Source of the DNA: Nocardiopsis alba DSM 43377
GTDB taxonomy: Bacteria; Actinomycetota; Actinomycetes; Streptosporangiales; Streptosporangiaceae
Direction of reading: 5' to 3'
NCBI RefSeq assembly: GCF_000341225.1
Contig: NZ_ANAC01000014.1
Coordinates: 124,001 to 188,000 of the forward strand
Length of the DNA: 64,000 nucleotides
Below are positions 44,101 to 50,263 of this stretch, piece by piece. Both the position numbers and the translations under genes were made by a program. Below the pieces are notes generated by a model. It was given only the letters and a program-made list of their open reading frames with translations, made no database searches and was not told the DNA's origin. Every line of letters begins with the position of its first letter. Position 1 is the first letter of the stretch.

Positions 44101-45312
44101 CTGGCGGTCCGTACGGCCGGCGAAGACCAGGTCCCCCTCCGGCCGACGACGGCACAGGTCGCCGGTCAGGTAGCCGATCCCGCCCCGGTGGGGGACGAAA
44201 CGCCGCGCGGTCTCCTCGGGGCGTCCGAAGTAGCCCGCGGTGACCCCGCGGCCGCCGATCAGCAGTTCGCCCTCTTCGGGTACGGGTGTCCCGTCCGGAC
44301 CGACCAGGTCCAGGACGACCTCGCCGATCGCCGTGCCGATGGGGACCGTGGGCTCGTCCGCCGGAAGCTCGGACGAGGAGGCCACGAAGCAGGTGGCGCC
44401 GATGGTGGTCTCGGTGGGGCCGTAGTGGTTGACCACCTGGCGGGCCACCCCGGTGTCCAGGAGCCCGGCGGCCAGGGAACGGGGCAGCGCCTCACCGCCC
44501 AACAACAGGGTGCGCAGAGGCGGGCTCCCGGCCGGCCTTCCCTCGGCCAGGGCGGTCAGATGCGACGGCGTCGTCTTGAGCACCGCCACCCCGGCCCCGG
44601 CCAAGGAGGCCCAGAAGGCGGCCGGCTCCCGGGTCTCGTGGTCGGGGACGACGTGCACCGATCCACCGGTGGCCAGGGCGAGCAGCCAGGCGGTGTGCCC
44701 GAGGTCGGCCGCCAGGGTGGTGACGTGCGCGCAGCACGGCGCCTCGTCCTCGCCCAGATCCAGCCGCGCGCGCAGAGAGAGCGCGTAGTGCACGGCGTTG
44801 GCGTGGGTGACCGTGACGGCCTTGGGCTCTCCGCTCGACCCCGAGGTGAAGGAGAGATAGGCGGGCGCGGCGGGTGCGAGCACCGGAGGCTCGAAGGGAC
44901 GTGGGGCCGGGTCCGGGGCGTCCACGTCCAGGATCTCGACCGGACGTCCCTCGGGGACGGGGAGGGAGGCGTCCGCGACCAGGACGCACCGCGCGTCGAC
45001 TGAGTCCAGACGGCGACGCACGTCGGCCGCGCTCCACGTGGGGTCGATGGCCACCGCCGCCGCGCCGGAGCGCAGCACCCCGTACAGCAGGGCGCACACC
45101 CGGGCGTCGCGAGGGCCCGCGATCGCCACCCGGTCACCGGGAACGACACCGAGTTCGTGGAGTCGGACGGCCACACGATCGGCCGTGAGGTGGAGCGCGC
45201 GGTAGTCGAGGGCACGGACACCGTCGGACAACGCCGGCCGCTCCGGATACGCGCGCGCCCGGTGGGTCAGCACGTCGGAGAGCGAGAGGGCCGGGCTCAT
45301 CGTACGGGTCAA
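41134..45312 (-). CDS. Single-module NRPS: A-PCP-E-thioester reductase (NRPS operon, gene 3)
   Basis: A 1392-aa one-module synthetase. Adenylation domain about 10-500 (core motifs SFTSGSSGEPKAV, NHYGPTETT, YLTGDL, GRTDRQVKIRGHR, and catalytic Lys492). The pocket residues D203, L204, T207, K246, L270, G272, H296, I304, G305, K492 give DLTKLGHIGK, closest to the Asp code as I remember it. PCP 530-590 with Ser560 in LGGDSIL. Epimerase-type condensation domain 615-1010 (HHLTVDGLSW at 742, VGWFTAVKH, FNLLGTF). Reductase domain 1030-1392 (TGATGYLGRH; Tyr1193 and Lys1197 in YERTK). No condensation or thioesterase domain. TTG start coupled to upstream gene (TTGA); ATG 45300 is an alternative. Confidence 0.88.
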   Translation of the reverse strand: MTRTMSPALSLSDVLTHRARAYPERPALSDGVRALDYRALHLTADRVAVRLHELGVVPGDRVAIAGPRDARVCALLYGVLRSGAAAVAIDPTWSAADVRRRLDSVDARCVLVADASLPVPEGRPVEILDVDAPDPAPRPFEPPVLAPAAPAYLSFTSGSSGEPKAVTVTHANAVHYALSLRARLDLGEDEAPCCAHVTTLAADLGHTAWLLALATGGSVHVVPDHETREPAAFWASLAGAGVAVLKTTPSHLTALAEGRPAGSPPLRTLLLGGEALPRSLAAGLLDTGVARQVVNHYGPTETTIGATCFVASSSELPADEPTVPIGTAIGEVVLDLVGPDGTPVPEEGELLIGGRGVTAGYFGRPEETARRFVPHRGGIGYLTGDLCRRRPEGDLVFAGRTDRQVKIRGHRVDPADVEWVMGDLSGVDQAAVVVRRTPSGARLAAAVRPGPGLDPERLLAELRVHLTDRLPEYSIPRPIVALTGFPTGPNGKLDHERLAVLVDEAAAREHEPEPSVRATEPSPSPERLPLVEAVTELWAGALGLSHVAPDSDVLSLGGDSILAMRTITLLRRHGYRVAFEDFYRSPSPLLLVSVARPVTGEGVSAGAERDTADALALAPAQRWFFRQEARELRHWNQAILLECGVPVAPSALVRAVGTVLTRHVALRRPIGPEGPGAPREVEDLDTVTFSRLPRDPEHAAERVEATCAELQHTLDPAAGLSLRVHLFSGRDGAPDRLALFAHHLTVDGLSWRILLDDLAHAYRAALSGDTALPPPTADFHRWAATAPPAPADPPVRPEALAGTEPAALTWSLDAGATDRLLHRHGRSQRLEALLLSAFAHAVSTRDGGEALTVEVETHGRDTTDRGDAYMDTVGWFTAVKHVAVDGTRPTAETIEETERRLREAPERPMDAAGPRPEVGFNLLGTFTLPDEPTLRWSVASESPGPARCPSADPLHRLRLTARVVEGRLVIDLVYAWPWLSHDAAEEIVAALGRTVAAEAEAPAPAPIPNAVPPSGHLLHPGLPSPARARVLEPPPHVLLTGATGYLGRHLVTALLDRGSRVTCLVRGRDDADAARRLAERTGAPVGSEGALDVIAGDIDLEGLGLGGDGLALARRAEVIVHAAADVRLVAPPEELERTNDLAVRRLVAWIEKEAPDARLHHLSTLAVAGRVDGPPRRFSEADLRIDQDFRTPYERTKFAAEETVRAWAAGGRPYHVHRSGHIAAHSRTGAFQDNVADNRIYQLVRGYVLAGAAPSRPSEGFAFSHVDTVAAGIATRAHSAPGVHHVESPHTVAHDELVSWLVDLGYPITLTDDHGFAEALSRLERSDPTAARLAMAWSQLEDRNVVVDGSRTTSTLERAGVRFAPPTRTWWSAAMAWAVDVGFLPRPGDPRP

Positions 45313-45896
45313 GGGCGTGGGCCTCCGGTCCGGTCGGTGTCGGGACGTGGGGGCGGCGGCCCCTGCTCGGACGAGGACTCCGGGACACCGGCGACGAACG
45401 CCTCGGTCCTCTCTCCCGGCGCCAGACGGTCGGACAGCGCCCAGGCCACCGACCGGTGCAACCCGTCCAGGTGGATGAGACCGCTGCGCACGCGCAGGTC
45501 GGCGTAGTCGGGGTGCGGGATCGGGCTCGTGCTCAGGTAGATCGGGCTGTGCGGGGAGCGTCGGAACAGGTCCAGCTTCTCCGCGCAGACCGGGTTCTCC
45601 CTCTCCATGGCCTCCGGGTCGGAGCGGACGAGTTCCGCGGCCTCGCCCACCGTCGTCCCGGTCTTGGGCACGAGGGCGAACCCGCCGCCCTCGCTCAGGT
45701 GCCAGGGCAGGGTGATGCCGAGGACCTCTTCGCGGGTGAGCAGGACCCGGACCCAGGTGCCGAGCATCTCGTCGGCCATCTCCAGGGCCCGTTCCCCGTC
45801 GCCGTTGGTGTTGGACCGATGTTCACGGTCGAGGGGGTGGTCGCCGCGATAGACCGCTCTCACGTAGGAGAAGGCGACAGTGCCGATGATCCTCAT
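45309..45896 (-). CDS. Unrecognised 195-aa protein (NRPS operon, gene 2)
   Basis: A 195-aa soluble protein, not firmly assigned. The segment SGLIHLDGLHRSVAWALSDR (about 137-156) carries a DGxHR motif like that of ParB/sulfiredoxin-fold ATP-binding proteins (which include a few amino acid kinases); this likeness is weak and is an inference. The N-terminus (VAFSYVRAVYRGDHP) is hydrophobic but lacks a signal peptide. The C-terminal 30 residues are Pro/Ser-rich and probably disordered. It overlaps both neighbours by 4 nt, so it is clearly part of the operon. Confidence 0.65.
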   Translation of the reverse strand: MRIIGTVAFSYVRAVYRGDHPLDREHRSNTNGDGERALEMADEMLGTWVRVLLTREEVLGITLPWHLSEGGGFALVPKTGTTVGEAAELVRSDPEAMERENPVCAEKLDLFRRSPHSPIYLSTSPIPHPDYADLRVRSGLIHLDGLHRSVAWALSDRLAPGERTEAFVAGVPESSSEQGPPPPRPDTDRTGGPRP

Positions 45897-46717
45897 ACGG
45901 AAGGACTCCGTTCCGCCGGTGTGTATTCGTCGAAGTGCCGTTCCGCGAACAGTTCGGGTCGGCGCCCGCCGTCCAGGTCCAGTGCCCGGGCCCGGGCCCG
46001 GGCGAGCATGTGCCGCCAGAACGGCTTCACGGGGCGCCACAGCGCCCCCACCTGACAGTACGAGGCGTCGACGAAGTAGCGCGGCTTTCCCGAACCGGGG
46101 ATGTCCGAGGGTCTGCGGGCGTGGAACAGGGCCGAGTTCATCAGCACGGTCGACCCGGGCGGGAGCCGGTCGACGACGATCTCTCCGGGCAGTGCGGCGG
46201 TGTCGAGGTGGGCCCGGGCCCTCTTGTCGGCGTGTTCCAGGTGGGAGCCGGGCAGGAGCACGAGGTGGCCGACGGAGCCGTCGAGTCCGCCGAGGTAGTG
46301 CAGGGCGTGGACCATCAGCAGGTCCGGGTCGTCCCGGTCGTTGGGCTCGTGGTCGTGGTGCCAGGGTTTGCTCCCGGTCACGTCCCCGTGGCGGTCGCTG
46401 TGCAGATGATGGAAGACGAACGGGGCGGCCATCAGCTCGTCGAGGATCCTCATCAGGGGCTCATGCGCGAGGAGTCGACCGTGCGAGGGCAGTTCCAGCT
46501 CCATGAGCGGCGGGGGCGGGGCCTGGGAGCCGGGGGAGAGACAGGCGGCGATCGAACGTTCGCGCCAACCCTCGTCCACCCAGCGGTCCACCTCGGGGGC
46601 CAGGCCGTCGACGAGGTCTTCGGGCAGGAAGCCGGGGAGGATCAGATAGCCGGATTCCATGAAACGTTTCCGTTGTGCGGCTGTCGTCTCTATTTCCTGG
46701 GGAAACGTGTCCGTCAA
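45893..46717 (-). CDS. PhyH-type Fe(II)/2-oxoglutarate dioxygenase (NRPS operon, gene 1)
   Basis: Phytanoyl-CoA dioxygenase-family protein of about 274 aa. N-terminal RKRFMESGYLILPGFLPEDL is typical of the family. The iron ligands are the HxD of KPWHHDHEPN (about residue 120) and the distal His of ALFHARRPSD (about 199), with a following Arg in SGKPRYFVD for 2-oxoglutarate. TTG 46717 is preferred because GAGGGG lies 7 nt upstream; ATG 46732 is the other choice and has no ribosome binding site. It would hydroxylate, halogenate or desaturate a substrate in the pathway. Confidence 0.83.
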   Translation of the reverse strand: MTDTFPQEIETTAAQRKRFMESGYLILPGFLPEDLVDGLAPEVDRWVDEGWRERSIAACLSPGSQAPPPPLMELELPSHGRLLAHEPLMRILDELMAAPFVFHHLHSDRHGDVTGSKPWHHDHEPNDRDDPDLLMVHALHYLGGLDGSVGHLVLLPGSHLEHADKRARAHLDTAALPGEIVVDRLPPGSTVLMNSALFHARRPSDIPGSGKPRYFVDASYCQVGALWRPVKPFWRHMLARARARALDLDGGRRPELFAERHFDEYTPAERSPSV

Positions 46718-46732
46718 GTTATCGCCCCTCAT

Positions 46733-47539
46733 TCGGGTGCGGGCGGCGGGCCGTCCGACGGGTGCGGTTCGGGTCGGAGAGGATCGGTGGGGAACGCCGC
46801 TCGGTGGGCGCGCTGAAATGACCCTCTCCGTGCCTTTCGTTGGTCTGTTCCGGGTGTCGCCCGGAAGGCCGAGGAGATGTTCGAGGACTCGGCTTTATCA
46901 GTTTCCAGTTGTGGAGGGTGATGTCAAGGGAATCGGCGAGGAATCGTCCGATCTTCCTTCGTGTGTTCTCGGTTCGGCGGGCTGTGCGATGGCGTCGGCC
47001 TTCGTCGCCTGCGGTGATGGTGGGGTACGGGTTTGAACGGAGGCCGTATGGCTGCTGGTGGCACGTGGTGTTCGGTATGTCAATGGCGGACGTCGACTGT
47101 TTTCCCTATCTTTTCACGGGAGGGGTTATGTGTCCCCTATCGGGTAGTTCATGGGGGTTTGTAAAGATGTTGCTACGGTGAGTTATGGTGATGTTGTTGC
47201 ACGAGTAGCGGGATGTCTTTTATCGAATCCGAGCGATGCCCTTTCGTTCGAAAACGGGTCCTTGGTAGGGTCTGCTCGGTGAAGTCGTCCGTGGGGGACT
47301 TCACTTCAAGACCCATCCCCGAACGAATGGATTCGATCTCGTATCGTGTCCGTGCGCACGCCCTTTCCGATCCTTTCCGATTCCGTACTCCCCGAGGCGC
47401 ACAGATGTGGCCCGGCGTTCGAGGCGGAGCGGTCCGGCCTCCGTTCCGAGTGAAACGGAGCCCATTTCTGGACCAGGTCATGTTTCCGTCGCCCGCGTCA
47501 CGGTCATGGCGGAGGTAGGGACGAAGGGGAGGGATTCGA
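46733..47539. other. 800-bp intergenic region upstream of the NRPS operon
   Basis: No convincing gene; short frames here have poor codon use. It is lower in GC than its neighbours. On the minus strand a perfect TTGACA (46927-46922) is followed 21 nt later by TGATAAAG (46900-46893), a possible promoter with an overlong spacer. A hairpin is at 47279-47304. The region separates the NRPS operon from the divergent F420 oxidoreductase gene. Confidence 0.5.
47279..47304. terminator. Hairpin in the NRPS upstream region
   Basis: GTGAAGTC (47279-47286) and GACTTCAC (47297-47304), a perfect 8-bp stem with a 10-nt loop. Its role (terminator of a leader or small RNA, or operator) is unknown. Confidence 0.35.
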
Positions 47540-48514
47540 ATGAAGGTCGGCTACAAACTGTTCGCCGAGGGGTTCGGGCCGCGCGAGATCGTGGAACAGG
47601 CGGTACGGGCCGAGCGGGCCGGATTCGACTTCGTGGAGATCAGCGACCACTTCCACCCCTGGCTGTTCAGTCATGGGCACTCCGGGTTCGTGTGGTCGAT
47701 GCTGGCCGCGATCGCCGAACGGACCGAGAACATCGGCCTGGCGACCGGGGTCACCTGTCCGATCCTGCGGGTCCACCCGGCGATCGTCGCCCAGGCGGCC
47801 GCCACCACGGCCCTGCTCTCCGAAGGCCGTTTCACCCTGGGCGTGGGCTCGGGTGAGAGGCTCAACGAACACGTGGTGGGGCGCGGCTGGCCCAGCGCGA
47901 CCATCCGCCACGAGATGCTGCGGGAGGCGGTCACCATCATCCGCATGCTGTGGTCCGGTGGCTACCACTCCTACAGGGGCGAGCACCTGGTCCTGGAGGA
48001 CGCCCGGGTGTTCGATCTGCCGGAGGAGCCCCCGCCCATCGCCGTGGCGGCCGGAGGAAGACGCGCGGCGGAGCTCGCCGCCGAACTCGGTGACGGGCTT
48101 TTCGGTACCGAGCCGGATCGGACGCTGGTCACCGACTACCGGGAGATGGGCGGAACGGGGCCCGCCTACGGCGAGGTGCCCCTGGCCTGGGCCGCGGACG
48201 ACGGTTCGGCGCTGGAGTCGGCGCGCGAGATCTTCCGGTTCGGTCTCACCGGATGGAAGGTCCAGTCCGAGCTGCCCAACCCCGTCAACTTCGAGGCGGC
48301 GACCTCCCTGATCAGCAGGGACGCGATGGGGGACGTCTTCGGATACGGCCCCGACCCCGAACGGCACCTGACGGTGGTCCGCGAGTTCGTCAAGGCCGGC
48401 TACGACCATCTGGTCCTGATCAACGCCGGTCCGGACCCGGAGGGCTTCTTCACCTTCTTCGAGGAGGAGCTGTCCGGCCCGATCCGCGACATGGTGCAGA
48501 TGCCGCTGGGTTGA
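47540..48514 (+). CDS. LLM-class F420-dependent oxidoreductase (F420-G6PD-like family)
   Basis: A 324-aa luciferase-like TIM-barrel oxidoreductase. It begins MKVGYKLFAEGFGPREIVEQ, with FVEISDHFHPW (about 36), FTLGVGSGERLNEHV (phosphate-binding loop, about 97-112) and IAVAAGGRRAAELAAELGDG. These features match the family of F420-dependent glucose-6-phosphate dehydrogenase relatives. GGGAGGG precedes ATG. Natural substrate unknown; it is divergent from the NRPS operon but separated by 800 bases. Confidence 0.87.
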   Translation: MKVGYKLFAEGFGPREIVEQAVRAERAGFDFVEISDHFHPWLFSHGHSGFVWSMLAAIAERTENIGLATGVTCPILRVHPAIVAQAAATTALLSEGRFTLGVGSGERLNEHVVGRGWPSATIRHEMLREAVTIIRMLWSGGYHSYRGEHLVLEDARVFDLPEEPPPIAVAAGGRRAAELAAELGDGLFGTEPDRTLVTDYREMGGTGPAYGEVPLAWAADDGSALESAREIFRFGLTGWKVQSELPNPVNFEAATSLISRDAMGDVFGYGPDPERHLTVVREFVKAGYDHLVLINAGPDPEGFFTFFEEELSGPIRDMVQMPLG

Positions 48515-48589
48515 CGCGTCTTCAGGGACACCCCGGGATCTCGCCGGGTGGCGCAGGTCATAGGCGGAACGCCCCGGTTCCCGTTACTG

Positions 48590-48605
48590 TACCGTCCGGA
48601 CGGTA
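48590..48605. promoter_or_regulatory. 16-bp perfect palindrome, TetR-like operator
   Basis: TACCGTCCGGACGGTA lies 15 bases before the acetyltransferase start. Long uninterrupted palindromes of this type are typical TetR-family sites. No TetR gene is present in the window. Confidence 0.5.
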
Positions 48606-48620
48606 TGAGAAGGGGAGTCT

Positions 48621-49262
48621 GTGGAGACCATGGTGAAGCCGCGCGTGAAGGCCTCGGTACGCGACGCCGGGACGACGGACGTGGCGGCGATCGGTCACGT
48701 CCTGAGCCGGGCCTTCGAGGGGGATCCCTTCAACGAGTGGATGTTCCCCGACCCCGCCCTGCGCCCCGCGCGCTCCCGACGCCTCTACGCCCTGGAGGCC
48801 GGGTTCGAATACCTGCCGCACGGAAGGGTCGAGGTGGCCGACCTCGATGGACGTGTGGTCGGCGCCGCCCTGTGGGGTGACCCCGACGCCCGGGACACGT
48901 GGGTCGCGCTGCGTGTGGCCCCGCACCTGCCCGGGATCTTCGGGATGCGACGGCTGCCCACCGTGCTCAAGGGGCTGAAGCGGCTCGAAGAGCACTTCCC
49001 CCGCGGGCCGCACTGGTACCTGGCGGAACTGGGCACCGACCCCGACGTGCGCGGCTCCGGGGCGGGCAAGGCGTTGTTGCTCTCGGGTCTGGAACGGGCC
49101 GACCGCTCCGGGCTCCCCGCCTACCTGGAATCGAGCAAGGCCGAGAACCTCCCCTTCTACGAGAGGTTCGGTTTCCGGACCACTGCGGCGATCACCGTCC
49201 CCGACGGCCCCACGCTCTACGCGATGTCGCGTGAGCCCGGCGCGGGGGAGAGCCCCGCGTAG
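48621..49262 (+). CDS. GNAT-family N-acetyltransferase
   Basis: A 213-aa acetyltransferase. The acetyl-CoA loop is LGTDPDVRGSGAGKALLLSG (Arg/Gly-x-Gly at about 142-152), and the C-terminal block YLESSKAENLPFYERFGFRT is the typical GNAT end. GTG 48621 follows AAGGGGAG. The TetR-like palindrome in its promoter suggests induction by an external compound. Its last 46 bases overlap the 3' end of the convergent LysR gene. Confidence 0.85.
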   Translation: METMVKPRVKASVRDAGTTDVAAIGHVLSRAFEGDPFNEWMFPDPALRPARSRRLYALEAGFEYLPHGRVEVADLDGRVVGAALWGDPDARDTWVALRVAPHLPGIFGMRRLPTVLKGLKRLEEHFPRGPHWYLAELGTDPDVRGSGAGKALLLSGLERADRSGLPAYLESSKAENLPFYERFGFRTTAAITVPDGPTLYAMSREPGAGESPA

Positions 49263-50188
49263 CAGGGGGAGTCGCCCCCGTAGACCTCGGCGAGCAGACC
49301 GGCCAGCGCGGTGAGCTGTGGACCGGTGTCGGCGGTCCGTCGGACCAGCCCCAGCTGGGAGGGCTCCTCCCATTCCGAGATCGGCAGGCAGCGCACGTCG
49401 GTCCTGGAGATGCTCTGGGCCATCGGACGGCAGACCAGCATGGCGTGCGTCCCCGCGGCGACCAGCGCCAACCCCTCCTGGACGGTGTTGATGCCCGTAC
49501 CCGAGCGGATCGGCCGGCCCGACGGCGTGGTCGGCGGGACCCGGGCCGCCATCCAGTAGTCGGGGGCGTCCCCGACCGGCCGCAGCAGGTCGAACTCGGC
49601 CAGTTCCTCCACGCGCACCCCCTCGCGTGAGGCCAGGGGGTGGGCCGTGCCCACCGCCAGGAGCTGTTCCTGGGGTGGGAAACGGAAACCCACGGTGAGG
49701 GCGGGGTCGTGGACGGGCAGCTCCACCAACGCGGCGTCCAGCCGCCCTTCCAGGACCGCGGAGAACGGGGAGCCCAACGGTATCTCGCTGAGCGTCACCG
49801 TCACCTCGTGTTCGGCGCGCAGGAGGCGGAAGGCCTCGGTCACCTGCTCGTAGACGCTGCCGTGGAAACCCAGTCGCAGCTCGCGCAGGGCGCCGCGCAT
49901 GGCCCGGTCCCGGGCGCGGAGGAAGGTGGTGCTCAGGTTCTCGTAGGCGGGCCGCACCTCCTCGACGAACTGGGCGCCGAATCGGGTGAGCGACACTCGA
50001 CGGCTGGTGCGCTCCACCAAGCGCACGCCCACCCGTCGCTCCAGGGCCGAGAGGAGTTGGCTGGCCCGGCTGGGGGAGTAGCCCAGACGCGCGGCGGTCC
50101 GCCCGAAGTGCAGCTCCTCGGACAACACGAGCAGACACTCGATCTGTTGGACGTGCACCTGGTTCAACGTTCCGCTCCCGCCCGTCAT
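49217..50188 (-). CDS. LysR-family regulator, divergent from an MFS gene
   Basis: A 323-aa LysR-type regulator. The N-terminal winged helix-turn-helix (LLVLSEELHFGRTAARLGYS, PSRASQLLSALERRVGVRL, about 18-58) is followed by a two-lobed effector domain. The ATG is 7 nt after TAGGCT, within the dyad at 50189-50211, so the transcript appears leaderless and autoregulated. It probably controls the divergent MFS exporter. Confidence 0.88.
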   Translation of the reverse strand: MTGGSGTLNQVHVQQIECLLVLSEELHFGRTAARLGYSPSRASQLLSALERRVGVRLVERTSRRVSLTRFGAQFVEEVRPAYENLSTTFLRARDRAMRGALRELRLGFHGSVYEQVTEAFRLLRAEHEVTVTLSEIPLGSPFSAVLEGRLDAALVELPVHDPALTVGFRFPPQEQLLAVGTAHPLASREGVRVEELAEFDLLRPVGDAPDYWMAARVPPTTPSGRPIRSGTGINTVQEGLALVAAGTHAMLVCRPMAQSISRTDVRCLPISEWEEPSQLGLVRRTADTGPQLTALAGLLAEVYGGDSPCYAGLSPAPGSRDIA

Positions 50189-50211
50189 ATCGTTGAGCCT
50201 AGCTCAACGAT
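50189..50211 (-). promoter_or_regulatory. 10-bp-arm inverted repeat over the LysR promoter
   Basis: ATCGTTGAGC (50189-50198), CTA, GCTCAACGAT (50202-50211) is a perfect dyad. On the minus strand it contains TAGGCT (a -10 box) and abuts the LysR ATG. It fits a LysR regulatory binding site. Confidence 0.6.
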
Positions 50212-50263
50212 CGCTGAGCGGATCGCTGTTGTTCGCCCCGGTGACGGCCGCTTGGCTGGACCC

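Noticed and set aside
41371..45003. A 1210-codon open frame on the plus strand opposite the NRPS gene
   Set aside because: It is the antisense shadow of a high-GC gene: Gly/Arg/Gln-rich, no domains, and the minus strand encodes an unmistakable NRPS.
45893..46732. Halogenase function for the PhyH or TauD protein
   Set aside because: Fe(II)/2-oxoglutarate halogenases replace the acidic ligand with Ala or Gly; both proteins keep the Asp in the HxD motif.
46840..47518. Short open frames in the NRPS upstream region (46840-47181 plus, 47173-47481 minus, 47213-47518 plus)
   Set aside because: They lack ribosome binding sites and the codon bias of the window, and they overlap one another without domains.
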